Shown here in pieces: positions 12,661 to 24,870 of a DNA stretch of 64,000 nucleotides (positions within the stretch are counted from its first letter, which is position 1; each line of letters begins with the position of its first letter). Origin of the DNA: Symbiodinium natans. Lineage: Eukaryota; Sar; Dinophyceae; Suessiales; Symbiodiniaceae. The DNA lies in assembly GCA_905221605.1 (NCBI GenBank), contig CAJNDS010002526.1:1-64000 (forward strand). The letters run 5' to 3'. A program made the position numbers and the translations under genes. The notes under the pieces are model-generated. The model ran no database searches. It was given only the letters and a program-made list of their open reading frames with translations, and was not told the DNA's origin.

Positions 12661-13194
12661 GCTCAGCAACATGACTTGCAGACTGAATTCCTTGTTTCGA
12701 TGTCGCGATTGTTTGATTGCACCCACCCAAGCCTTCTCACGTATCACGGGGTAGTACGCGCAGTGAGCCTGTCGCGCACAGTTTGCTCAACCTGCAGCTG
12801 TGCTAAGCTAAGCCATGCGCGGAAGGACCATATAGTTCCCAACACCGGTTATGTTGCTGGTGTCAGCCTGGGTTGAAACACGTACAAAGACGAACAAAGA
12901 CCACTCTGTCCAGCCTAAGGCGGGCGCCAAGGAGCATCCAGTCGGGAAGTAAGCAACATCAGAGCACGACAGCGCCTGTCATCCAAGCATCAGCCTGAGA
13001 CTCCGTCTGAAGGCGTGGCAAGCGTGGTACCACAGATGGCACCACTCTTTGCCTCGGAAAGTGGTCCACCCTGCAGAGGTGATGAGGCTGCCGGAATGTT
13101 GTACTCTCCAACCTTGCATTCGACACTTCAAGCCAAAAAGCAATGGAAATCACAAGAGAGGAATGCTTCTGCTCAGGAATACAAATCGGGTCGG

Positions 13195-13655
13195 TCAAGG
13201 CTTCGGGCTATGTAGACCATGCGCTTGCCCTGGCATGCCGGACAGGTTCTGCAACGGCTCCGAAGTGTTGTAGGTCGTGAACATGCTGTAGTCTTTGCGT
13301 GGACCAAAACTCTGAAACGCTCCTTCTAGCAAGTCCAATTTTGAGACTGCCCCTGTTCAAGTTGTGTCTACCAATCCAGGTTCTTGCAAGGATTGCGCGC
13401 AGACTTGCAAGTGCCGGAACCTCTTCAAACTTCCACACCAGGGGTACTTGCTGAGAGCAGCTCGCTGCATTGTAAACATGTAGCCTGGCACGGAGTTGAT
13501 GCCATGAGTCCAACGCGGACAGCTCTAGCTATGACATGCCATGACTTGCTAGGACAACTCAAAGGCTGCATAGAACGCCCATGCCTGGAACCAAGCACCA
13601 GCCAAAAGATCCATGCCTTGCGACGCATGCGACATGCCTTCTACCACATGAGCTG
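13195..13655 (-). CDS. 3' part of an unidentified gene
   Basis: Exons: about 13565-13650 (GMDLLAGAWFQAWAFYAAF), about 13395-13460 (VPLVWKFEEVPALASLRAIL) and 13195-13352 (SKLDLLEGAFQSFGPRKDY, NTSEPLQNLSGMPGQ, ending HSPKP and TGA). The last exon has a proper AACAG acceptor and a natural stop. One exon is rich in aromatic and hydrophobic residues. No family is recognised. Confidence 0.45.
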
Positions 13656-14596
13656 AAACGTTGCGTTGCGCTTCCTTTCAGTGCGTGGAGAACCAAACCG
13701 GTTAGAGAAGCTCTCCAACAAGAGATGCATACCGTTTACAAGCAAAGTGGGCTTCCACAATCCGTCGACCAGGCCATAGGTGTCTGAGGTGCGTTTGTGC
13801 ACACTCTTTTTTGGGTTTGGCCTCGAATGGGTAAACCTGGCCGGCATTTGGGGCCGACCATAGATGACGGACCCTCCTAAACCCCCGCCCCACCGCGGTT
13901 CCTGTAACAAAGCTCGCCCCCGTCCACCCCTCCCCCACTCTCCACCTCCCCCACTCCCCACCCCCGCCACCCCCTCCACTTGCCTCTACGGACTTGCATG
14001 GCCCGTCTGTGACTTGTATGGAAAGACATGCTCCACCGAATCTTGACGCGAACCGCCCTCCGAATTCCCCATGTCCCACCTCACCAGCATGTCCATAATT
14101 AGCCAGTCCAACATAGCAGAAAGTTCAGCTTCGCCATGGACTTTGAGGGTTTGAGGGCTCAAAGCTTACGAGGGTTTCGGGTTGCCCATCGTCAGGGCTT
14201 ACGCGTTCAGCCTGCTGACTTTGAGGCAGCGGGCTCGAGCCATGCAAGGACAGCTTGGGACGATTAGGGACTCACGCCAGCCGGTGCGGGTCGCAGCGTT
14301 AAAGTTAATGTGATTGTTTATGCACATCCCGAGCCACGAAAGCCCATGCTGGTATTTCGCAGCGTTCTAGGTTCCAGCTGACAGCTCGTCAAAGTCCGAG
14401 GCTTGCTCAAGAAGTGTCGCCCTGACAATCCCTTGTCTACACGCTCCATCTCTTTTACCTTCTTCCAACTTCCAACTGCTTTCATCTGATGTTCCCAGTA
14501 ACGAAGAAGAACTCGGCACGGATTAGAAGCCATATCACACTGTCATCGCCGCTGTTCTGTAATGATGGGCTGTGCACTGGCGTCGGTCATACTTCA

Positions 14597-14704
14597 TCAT
14601 GGCACCACTCCAACCTCCATTCGTTGCACCAGCATGCTGCTGTTGGCAACAGGTGCTTGGGAGACAGATGGCGGCTGCCAGGCCAGAGCCTCTTGCATCA
14701 ACTC
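14597..14704 (-). CDS. Terminal exon of an unidentified gene
   Basis: The minus strand begins after a CGCAAG acceptor and reads ELMQEALAWQPPSVSQAPV, ending VQRMEVGVVP with two consecutive stop codons. Ala/Gln/Pro-rich. Upstream exons are not placed. Confidence 0.4.
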   Translation of the reverse strand, partial: ELMQEALAWQPPSVSQAPVANSSMLVQRMEVGVVP

Positions 14705-16438
14705 CTTGCGTTGTGAACATTCGTCCCCATGTGCGATTTTTGTACCGAACGGGTGCAGACATGTATGCCCATGTGCGCGTCACAGGCTCTCTTAGGGATG
14801 CATCATGCCAAATCAGCTGATGCCACCTTTGCTGATCGACATTGCGTGCAAAATTTGCTGGCAATCCTGCACGCACTCGCTGAATGTCGTGCGCGTCTCA
14901 CCGTGTTTTCTTGACCTTGAGCTTCTCTTCTGGTGGTTCGCGACATTCTCTGCGTCAAGCGCATTGTTTTCCAAACTTCTTGCATTAGCCAGAAACTACG
15001 AACCACAACGTGACAGGGACAGTATCAATCAACACTACGAGCATGCAGTATCCCACCAAATCACCTAAAAACAAAACGTCCACAAGCTTTGCACATCAAC
15101 ACCCGGACACTGCTCTACGAAGAGCCCCGGCCTGTCGCACTCTACTCGCTGACGAGTGCTCTGGCATTGCTGCAACTGCAGGAGTGCTTGGTGCGGGTTA
15201 ATGCATGTTCTATAGCCGGCTGTCCGACACGACGATCTCCTCTTATGCTGCGTATTTGCGGTGTTTGTGGATAGCTGATGCACTGTATATGCACAGTTCT
15301 AGAAAGTTATCCTAAGCTATCTCTTGTCTTTCTTGTATGCGCTGCCCTTGCCACTACCGGCCGTTCGTTCAGAAGCTGCGGACCACCGCCAAAGGCAAAT
15401 TGAGGAACTTTGCCATGTGCAGAAGCAACTCGCATTCAGTCGTTCTGAGTCATTCTGCCTGGCTTCCCAGATCTTCCCAGAACGGAAAACACCTTTGTTT
15501 GCGGGTGCGGTCTGTCGCTAAAGTCTACGCGTCCTCCCACGAATTAGCAGGACCGGAGCTGTTCCATCAAAGGCTGCGTGCTGCCAGTTGATGCCAGCAA
15601 CTCCCAAAAGTTTACGACAGCCCCGGCCAAAGCCATTGGAAAACGAGCCGTGTGAAGGCCATGCAATCTGCCGTCTCCACAAGCATCTGCTTTGCAGTGC
15701 TGGAAAAAGCGATTGCACTCACTTCTCTGCAAGGGCGGGAAGCCTCAGCAGCCTCCTGCTGACTCATTCCGCCCTTTCATTATCTTTCATTTATTATTCC
15801 ACAATCCATCTTGCAGGCTACGCGGCTACGCAAGGTAAGCTAGAATCCTGGAATCCTGCATTCATCTTTGGTTCGGGAACCTTTGCCCCAAGCAGCATTA
15901 TGTTGATGGCACGCAGCCTGCGACGGAATTACCTGCTCTTTCGGCTGCGCTTGCAAGATCAGCTTGTAGTCCATCACGCAGCGCTTGCCATATGATCAAT
16001 GTCGTAGTTTCAGCCGAAATAAAGAACACGCATCTTGCTAAATGAAGCGAATCCAAAACAATCCCCAATGTGAGGAGTGAGACGTCGCGTTACATTAGCT
16101 GTGCTAGACAAATTTAGACAAACTTCTAGACTGGAGTAGCAAAGCCACCGGCTGCAACCCAACGAGAGACGTCTGGTTGCAAAGCACGCGTTGATCCAGT
16201 CAGACCTGGGTCCGAAGCACGTCGAGACAAGACAAAGATCCAATCTTTTCTCTTGCACACACGTACGCCCTTTGGCAAGGCAAGACTTGGTCCTGCGTGC
16301 ACTTGGCAGCATTCACACAGGGGATATGTATCAGGGCTAGTGACCATGCAACTCGCATCCCCAAAAAGGACAGCCAAGACACTCACCAATACTGTATAGA
16401 GAGCCCTTGTACATACATTCAGTATCCGGTCGTCCAAC

Positions 16439-16575
16439 ACACACACACACACTCACCCACTCACTCACTCACTCACGCACTCACTCACTCACTCACTCAC
16501 ACACTCACGCACGCAGGCACGCAGGCACTCACGCACACAGGCGCACATGCACTCACGCACACATGCACGCACGCG
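16439..16575. repeat. (CACT)n / CACGCA microsatellite
   Basis: Compound (CA)n, CACTCA and CACGCAGG repeats. No convincing exon is seen in the flanking 14.7-17.8 kb apart from a weak open stretch ending near 15.52 kb. Confidence 0.9.
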
Positions 16576-17815
16576 CGAGGTGCTGGCTGAAGCTTGTCCG
16601 ATGAGTCCGATGGGGGGCTCCTCACTTGCACAACAGTTCAGCTTGGTTCAGCTTGCACCTCCAACTCCAGCTTTTCATGGCAGATACGGCAGGATGGCAA
16701 AGAAGCAAGTGCAAAACGCAAAACCCTCTCTCCTCTGAAGGTATACGAGCCGGCTGACCTCAACAACAGCGTGAGCCCTGCCTTTGGCAAAAACTTGGGA
16801 AAGTGTAGTTGAAAATTAAGCTCTGCATCATGGAGAACTCGTTCAACACATATCCCACTTACGGGAGCCGGTGTATGAGATGCCGGCACCGGGCTGAAAC
16901 GGGCTGGTGGGCTTGCCTGCAACAAGCAGATTCCTACTCGCGGCTTGATTGCACAAGTGGAGCTCATGTACATTACAGCAGTGCATTCTCTGTGCGACGC
17001 CACACTCTCCACATATTATGGAACCATCAGGCTTTCCAGCAGTTTCTTTCTCCGCCTCACGCCGTCCGATCGGGCTTGCTGGCGCAACGACCGTCGTGTA
17101 CCTCCACAATTCATGTCTCACCATTTTTGAGCAGATGTGAGCGCGAGGCATCCTGACATCCTGTTGCTGCCGAGCAGTTCACTCTGAGGAAAACACGGGT
17201 GCTTCATCACTGCCGCAGGCACAACTGGCGCGGGCGCCACCACCGTCGCCGAAGCCGGCGCCACAAAGGAAGGCACGGAGGGCTGGCACAAGGGAAAGCT
17301 CTTGAAATCTCTCGAAGTGGTGCCCATTGCCCAACTGCCACCTTCTGCTCAGCATGAGCTAAGCTTACCCTGTGACCCTCCTCTCCTCGTCGAGAAAGGC
17401 AAGGGTGGGGAGGGTAGGAGAGGGAGAAGTGCCCCGATTCAGGGGTGAGGTGAGTAGAATGGTGCCACCCATGATTCCACCAAGGCTGGGGGAGGGGTAG
17501 ACAAAGTAGGTGGGGAAGTGTCTGTTTGCTCGGCCAGAACCTGTCCGTGCAGAGATCCTTGTGTGCGCGCGTGTGCGTTGCCACAGCTTGCTTCTGTTTA
17601 AGTGTGGAGCGCTGCCAGAAAAGTTTTGACCGACCCAACCCACCCGCTGATTGATTGGGGCAGCACGTCGGCAAGCCAAGGTGCTCTTGGCAGGTGCCAC
17701 ACGAGATGTGCACCCCCGAGTTTGCGAATGGATCAAATTGAAGGATTGAGCGTTGCATTGCCTTGCGTGCAGCCGTCATCGAACACATCACGTCATCCCT
17801 CGGTGCGTGCAGGGT

Positions 17816-17926
17816 TATATGGGTGGTTGTCAAAATTATGGTCCCTTTTTGGATCCCTATGATAATACGGCACCAAATATTTAGGGTACCCCAAAAGGGA
17901 TCATCATTTTGACAGCCACCCATATA
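17816..17926. mobile_element. MITE-like near-perfect hairpin element
   Basis: 111-bp element whose ends are inverted repeats of about 37 nt: left arm 17816-17852 starts TATATGGGTGG and includes TGTCAAAATTATGGTCCC; right arm 17891-17926 is its complement with a few mismatches. The pairing continues towards the centre (GGATCCCTA against TTAGGGTACC). It has no coding capacity, so it could be a non-autonomous transposon or an introner-like element. Confidence 0.6.
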
Positions 17927-18766
17927 GAATTCCAACCAAGTTCTTGTAGGCTGCGGGAGGTCCACCATACATGCCATTCTTTTTTTGGCTTCAGCAGCCT
18001 GCTGTGCTCACACAAACAGTGGGGTCCCCCCAGGCACTCAGACCATTTTATTCTGCTGAGGGGTTGGTGTAGAGCACTTGGGGCTTTACAAGTACAACCC
18101 CAACTTCAGTGAACATGACCCGCACTCTTTCTCAGTGTACGAAGACGGCCCATAGAAAAGCTTGCAAGAGAGTGAAATGGGTTGGAGAAGGGCCCCGATT
18201 GAGGGAGCAGTCCAGCAGTGCTCACGCGAAACGTGCCCCCCTCCCCCGCCCCAGCACTCAAAGCATTTCGCTCCTTGGAGGTTTATGTAGAGAGTTGTTG
18301 AACCATTTTCAACACTTAACAGGGCTATACCCAGCAGAATACATGGCGTCAGCACAGGAGGCATACGTTTCGTGAGAGCACTGCCAGACTGATTCCCACA
18401 ACAGCTTCAGTCAAAGGGCTCATGGAAGCCACTGAGCTGTGGACCAGCGATGGCCGCCAAACTGGTCGGGGCTGGTAGGAGGGCGGGCCTTGCGACACGC
18501 CTTGCAGTCGCGAACAAAAGCCCCAGGGAAGGTATCAAAAGAAAAAAAGAGCGCACAACCTTGCCTGGAGAGACACATCTCACAACCTCAATGTGTGAGG
18601 ACTTGGTGAGCAAAGGGTCTACGGATTGCACAAGAATTCTGGGGCCCTGTCTCGAGGGTAGCCTGCTCCTCGAGCGCTATTGAGCCAGGCCTCACGGGCA
18701 AAACATGGCAAAACCAAAGGCAAAAGAACTCTAATCCCTGATGAGTGCTCTGAAGTCACAGGGACT

Positions 18767-19069
18767 CTAAGGCGGGAACAACCGGAGCATCTTGCGCTGG
18801 CTGAGTCTCACAACTTGATGCAGCAACTTGCCTCGGAAGGATTTGCTTTCTACGTGGGCCACGTGGGATTTGGCCCGTCTCCAACATGACTCCCCGTCAA
18901 TAAAGGTCAAAAACGGGACCCTGTGGCGCTGACGTGTTCTACGGGTTGAAACCGTCTCGGGCCCCCAGAACTTTAAGGCCAGGACCCGGTCTGTGAAAGC
19001 ATGTTCCCCGGGTTCTTGTACAGACCAATCAAGTCCTGTACCTCTCGGATCTGAACCGTCTGACTTCAA
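18767..19069 (-). CDS. Possible open frame of unknown function
   Basis: Open for about 100 codons on the minus strand, reading VLALKFWGPETVSTRRTR and RVPFLTFIDGESCWRRAK. No domain is recognised. It lies downstream of the ATP-grasp-like gene. Confidence 0.22.
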   Translation of the reverse strand: MKSDGSDPRGTGLDWSVQEPGEHAFTDRVLALKFWGPETVSTRRTRQRHRVPFLTFIDGESCWRRAKSHVAHVESKSFRGKLLHQVVRLSQRKMLRLFPP

Positions 19070-19481
19070 AAAGCCCCTTGTGCAATGATACAGCAGTTCA
19101 TAGTTCCGAGTTGGAGAATGTATGATTAAGCTGCTTCTTGGGGCACCGCGTCCTCTGCAAGTTGTATGGCACGCTTATCCTGAGGAACGGCCTCGGCAAA
19201 AGGCTGGTCTGAGGAAGAGCCTGAAGAATTAGTGGTTAGTAACAGTTAGTAGACACGGAAATCTGCAGACGCAATCGCCTCAACCTTCATCATCGGCTCT
19301 GCTGGCTTTGAGGCAGCTTGCGGTCGCCCTCTTGTAGGAACCTGCTTTGCCAGAGCTTTGCTTCGGCTGCGTAAATTGCTGCAAAGTTCAGCCTCATAGA
19401 GCGCAGTTCGAGCTCCGAGCCTAGGCTTTGAACGGTGCATCTGACATCTCTCACCGATTCTCACGCCCATCTCACGAGTTC

Positions 19482-22473
19482 TCACGCGTTCTCACAATGC
19501 CACGATGTGCCGCGGTGGTAGGACTCAGACACTTTCAGGAACTCGGCAGGCGGCTTGCGCTGGCACAGCCTGAAGCCCTCCTAACAGCAGCGAAGGGGAT
19601 GGAAGGTGCACAAACATGTAAGCAAGGGAGGTCTTCCGAACATCTCCTGAAGGATCTCTGCAATTGCAGGGCCGTCGTCCACGAGCCTCGGAGTAGACTT
19701 GCATTGCGCATGAAGCTGTTTCAACCTGTTGCACTGCCAAGCACCGATGCATCAGGCCCGTGCCCACCTACCCACGTTCCACCGCGAGTTTGCTTTGAGG
19801 TGCCGCCAGGGAGACGGCGCTTGTAGTCTACGCCTTGAGCAAGTGGCTCGGTGTACAATCGTGCAAGCCTTTCAGATCAAATCACCACTCTCGGCTTGCT
19901 GCCGCTGCCGTAAGCAACTTCATTCAGTCGCACTCCCCACCTGTGCTTCAAATGTTTCAAGATATTTCAAGCTGCTTCAGGAGCTTCTCAATTATCGGCG
20001 TCGCTGGGTTCGCAACTGTTTGCTGCCAACAAAAAAATCGGAGCCTCATCCGCGGCACGTACAAAGAAAGATCCGCAAACCAGCCACGATGCTTGTAAGA
20101 TTTGTACGCAGGAATGGTGATCCCGTGGCGTTCGCTATGCCCTCTGCTGCGGCGGACCTCACTGAAGGCAGATGTATTCGTGCAAGCACCGTCCCTTATA
20201 TGTTGCAGTTCCATCGCTGGATCTTGCCAGCGCACGTGCGAAATGGCTTTGCTCTCTAAGGTGGGGACATAGCCGGCATTGCTTCACGAAAGAGTTTCAG
20301 GGAAACCTGCCAGCACATGATGCCAGAGCGGACACTGGCCGAGATTGCAAGCACAAAATTCGGGGGTTGCCTCAAATCCGCGATTTTGCCCGTTATGCTC
20401 GTGGATCACCTCGTCAACTCCCGCAACAGCATCAGTCACTGTCCATTCGGCTTGACCGGTTCACACAACTCCCAGTTGACACTGAAGCAATCGATCCCAA
20501 AACTCCGCAATGCTAAGCAATGCTATGAAACTATTGGCTGAAATTTAAAGTCTATTCAAGTCTCAAAGCAGTCTCCAGATCACACGGTTCGTTCCAGGGT
20601 GGCTACTAAATCTGTGTGTTTCCGTTCCTCATTCCAGACTGACGAGCAAGTAGATCAACGAAGCACACAGAATGCAAAAAAAAACTAATGTCCTCCGAAA
20701 GCACCTTTGCTTGCACTTGTCTGACTGGACAGTTCGCCTCCCAGCCATCGTCATCTGACAGCTGACCGGAGATCTTCGGCACACGCACCTGGTCTGACTC
20801 AAGCCACAACAGTTTCTCAATTTCTGCTTCGGGCATGTTGAGGAAGGGTGACAGGAAAACATGGCATGCGGCATCTGAGAAGAAAGCGAGCCAGGTAGTT
20901 CGTCGCCCCTTCGGATCGGCAACACGGCCCCACCTGAGACCAGCTCGGCACTGCTGCACTGCTGCATTGCATCAAGCTCCCCTTCATGTTTCAGCTCCAA
21001 ACCACCAGATTCCGACGCGGGCCTGCATCACGAGTAGACGTCAAGAAAACCGCTGCTAAACAGGTGCACTTCTGCTGCTTGACGAGTGCTGCCTTACCCC
21101 AGATTGTTACAACTCGCAGCTCGAGCGGAAAATTGAACCCCACCGACGAGCGGTATCGCCTGAAGGATGGACGTGGGCACAAAGCTACATCTAAGAAGCC
21201 TCTCTGACTCATCTGCGCACATCTGCCCCAGTCTGAGCGCCCTGCGGCTGGATAATGAAACCTGGAACCAGAGACTTGAGGGCCTCGAGTCTTGGGTCCG
21301 CATTTCTGCGAGATCATGCTTGTCAGAGAAAAGTGGACAAATGTCCTGCGAGTGTTGGTTTCTCCGTTCTCTTTCGAGCCTCGTGCGTCTGGAACAAGTA
21401 GAGCTCTGGTCCCCTTCCCCTCTTTCCCGACCTTTCCAAGCCCCAACCTGGGAGAGATGCATTTCCCCCCGAAAACAACCGTGCTGTGGCAAGAAGGGCC
21501 CTCAGCAGGGCAGTGCATAGCATCCGCTTGCGTGGCCGCCCTGAGCAAGCGAACCAGGGCAGACCCCTGCCGAGGACGCAGCAGCCGTTTCTTCAGTGCG
21601 GCTGACGAAAACTGCAGCAAATACATTTCCACGACGAAGATGCATCACTTTGTTTTTCTGTGATTTTTCCTGTGGGTTTCGGGGTGAGGGTGCGGGTGTT
21701 TAGGGATTTCGGGTGGTAAGCGGTGCCGGCAGTATGTTTACGGGCTGCATCAGGCAAGGTATGTGCCTGACACCAGAGCTATCTGAGCCATCACACCTCG
21801 CTCTCGCTGTCGGCCGCTTTCTTCTCCAAGTAGGTCTCCATGTGCTCGATGAGCTTCTGAGAGGACCATTGCTCCTGCAACCAAAATTCTTCAGCCGGCA
21901 ACTTGACACGGCTTCGCATCGACATCTGCTACGACTTTCATGTCTCTCATAGGCCTTCTGCCACTTGTCCTTTGACATAATGATGGCGCCCGTTGCGCTG
22001 CTAAGGTGTGTCCTTGGCAAGAAGCTGCAACTCTGCCAAGCAAGAAGCAAATCTCAATGTCTGAGCTGGAGTGCAAAAGCTGAGCCACAGCGGCTTGATC
22101 ACGACCTCATACGCATCGGGATCGCTGCTAGATGTCCAGGTTGCAACAAGCTTCTCCACCTCGTTGCAAGTCTTCAAGTGCCATCAAATATGTATCAACT
22201 CAAAGTCTCCGCTGACCTCCGCCTTGTTTACTTTGGTGTAGGTTGACAACAGCCTCTCGACATGTCTCTTGTCAGGACATCAGGGACTTGTCAGGACATG
22301 CACTGAACCGAGGCCCTTGCACCGGCATCTGCGGAACACCCAGGTTTTCCAAGAGCTTGCTGAGGATAATCTTGTCTCCTAAAGCCTCGAGGAGGATAGC
22401 ATTGCCAGATTCTGAAGTACCTGCTGTCAACTTGATGTCAGGCCTGAATGGTTCCTTTGCCGCCACTGTTCGC
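19482..22473 (-). CDS. ATP-grasp-like enzyme, multi-exon (5' end unresolved)
   Basis: Exons: 22323-22473 (LTAGTSESG, DKIILSKLLENLGVP), 22081-22171 (YEVVIKPLWLS), 21964-22002 (TGAIIMSKDK), 21797-21901 (EEFWLQEQWSS, LIEHMETYLEKK), 21246-21283 (SLVPGFIIQP), 21098-21159 (YRSSVGFNFPLELRV), about 20104-20161 (TGSPFLRT), 19902-19940 (WGVRLNEVAYGSG), 19642-19686 (VDDGPAIAEILQE), 19482-19569 (KPPAEFLKVSESYHR, then TGA). The order DK..LL..LG(V)P, then a KP.(H/W)LS.(G) strand, then a late LNE metal-ligand motif is that of ATP-grasp ligases, which activate a carboxylate as acyl-phosphate and join it to an amine. The substrate cannot be told. At least one short exon between 20104 and 19940 (after FLRT) is not placed. 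A hydrophobic exon near 22.95 kb (SMDLVFSTLAWLGYLL) may belong to the N-terminus. Confidence 0.68.
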
Positions 22474-22539
22474 CTGCAGCAGCATAGAACAAGCATTTGC
22501 TGCAGATAACTGCGAAGCTCAATGACCACAACATCCAAA

Positions 22540-24860
22540 TGGGGCAGCGCGGAAGCTACTTATGATTGTGCCTTATGTGTGTGAATGGTTTCGCGTCAAA
22601 CTTCCGGCCTTCATAACATCCATCACCTCTGTGACAGTTCGCTTTTTGTCTGCCTGGCCACAAGGCTCTCCCACGGGGCATGAAACTTTGGACCATGTAT
22701 TCTGACAGTATTCTGACATCTACAAGTATAGGAATCAAGCCGGCATCACGAGCATTGGGCCCACGTCAAAGTCAGTATTCATCACGAAACTTCGAGCCTG
22801 ATACAACCAAAACTGCTGCAGATGATGTGACAGCCCTGCTCTTTGTACTCAGCCAGGAGCAGCAGACAACCATGCTGCCATTTCGTCTCTTGGCAACAAT
22901 GCCACTGGCTGCTGCACACTCCTCGGATCTCAAAAGGTATCCGAGCCAGGCAAGTGTGCTGAACACAAGGTCCATCGACTTGTGCCGTCCAAATCCTCTC
23001 AACGAGCTGCGACTAAGTCCGCACACAACGTCCTACAAACGTCCAGAAGCTCAGCAAGGCCTGTTTAGCTTGCCGAAACCATTACGTGGTCTGACAGACT
23101 CACGCCACTAGGGATCTGAACCCGCAGTCCTCCCCATCTCTCCCGATCTGAGAGGTTCGTACACCAGGGCAAGCTGTTCTTGAACAACAGTAGGAGTGCT
23201 ACAGGCCGAAAGCACGCTGCAATCCCTTCGCTCTGACACCTTGATCAACCTTCCAGGTACGATGAATCTACACAACATGCAACGATTCGGCAGAGCTTAG
23301 GAGCTGTATCATGGAAGTCACATGATAGACCCACGGACACTGCGACGAGGATCAATCTGGGCGCCATGGGCGCAACTGACTTTGGCGACGCTTGGGGCGA
23401 TAATGGAAAATGACACGGCCTTGGACAAAGCGCGAGGCCACCCACATCTGCTCATCTGACTGACACCCTGCAAATCTTAGTACTCGGTGTCACGTGAGGC
23501 AGCGGCGACACGATCCGCACTGGTCCAAGCGTAACCTGTCCGACTTCTAGGTCTTTTGACTGGCATATGGACTCCATGGACCATGTCACTTAGTGAAGCC
23601 CAAGGCACGCCCGATCTGGCTGTCAATGCTGGGGACCTGCAGCCAGGATGTGCAACCAGACTTAGAAAGACTGAGGCTGGTGAACGGAGGCGCATGGCGA
23701 AGACCAGAGGGCCCAGCACTGATCGCACTTGCGGTGTGCGAGTACGAGTGGGTGACATCCCAGGCCTTGGGCTGGAGGAGGCGCAATCACTTCTCAAGGG
23801 TTCAACAAAAAATCAACACAATTCAACTTCTTTCAAAATGAAGACGGAAAAAAAAGACCCATCAGACCTATCGCTCGACAGTTGCAGCTTAGCTGGAGAC
23901 ATGCCCACCCGCACATGTTGACTTTGAACCTGCAGTGAAAAGTTGTGTGACGGCGTGCCTCACACGAGAAACCGAGCAGCACTTCACGACTGGACCTGGC
24001 TGGGTTGCAGACCTGCATGGATAAAATTATGGTCCCCTCAGGGATGCCCAGGCCTGCGGGGGCTCTAGAGGCCCTACTTACCCTGCTTGTAGAGTGTTCC
24101 TGGTTGTTTGTTGTAAGCATTGCGTGTGTGCTGTCAGGTACACTTTCGTCGCGAAGTCGCCCTGACCAATGCAGCATGCTTTCGGCTAATACGGAACTGT
24201 TAGTGTTCTACAGAGCTGCTGTTGAGCCAGCTGATGCAAGCTCTCTCGATTGATCTCAGTTGAAGTGCATTGCACGAATGACAGCACCAAACTTCGAACA
24301 CAAAATGCGTTTTGTCTCCGTGGTCATCCTCTGGCATCCTACATGAAAGCAGGCTGTCAACGCGTCGCCTCTCACCAAGCTTGTCTCAGAAAGGGTAAGT
24401 TCCGAGGAATCTTGTGCTGCAGGATTGCGCAGGATTCCACAGGGCCCCAACTTCTCAGCAGCGTTCCACTTGCAAGCCGCATTTCCCACGAGTCCATACC
24501 ACGGAGCAGACCAACTTCCTCTCAGGTATGCTAGCTGCTTGCAGAATGCAGACTTGTCTTCATGTCACACGCCTCCTCGTTCTGCTTGTGCCGCAGGGAA
24601 TGAGAGCATGTCTTCCTGCCTGCTTCGACAAGCAGTTTTTTGCCACACTTTGCGTTCTTTCACACCAACCCCTGACAGATGCAAGACTTCTACTTCATTG
24701 GTAACTTGCTAGGGTGGCTTCTGTCCTGGCAATCCCCCATGTTCAGTCGTAGGGTTCACGGTCACGCCGCATCGTGCAAGCTATGAGCTTGAAGAGGAGC
24801 TCGACGAATCTTCGCATCCGGAAGCAGTGCGAATCAAGTCAGGCTCATCTCTGAAACTGC
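22540..24860. other. Gap between the Lys-rich and ATP-grasp genes
   Basis: Probably holds the unresolved 5' exons of the ATP-grasp-like gene. Candidates are a minus-strand stretch near 22910-22990 (SMDLVFSTLAWLGYLL) and one near 24430-24480 (AACKWNAAEKLGPCGIL). Neither is secure. Confidence 0.35.
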
Positions 24861-24870
24861 ATCTGCTGCA

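Noticed and set aside
17207-17977. 256-codon minus-strand open frame
   Set aside because: Runs through the MITE-like hairpin and low-complexity G-rich DNA, has no recognisable domain and no splice-bounded conserved text.
20991-21632. 213-codon minus-strand open frame taken as one protein
   Set aside because: Only short parts (21098-21159 here, and 21246-21283 in another frame) match the ATP-grasp-like gene; the rest is intron read-through.
23556-23921. Plus-strand 121-codon open frame
   Set aside because: Both strands are open here because of base composition; no domain or conserved text in either.
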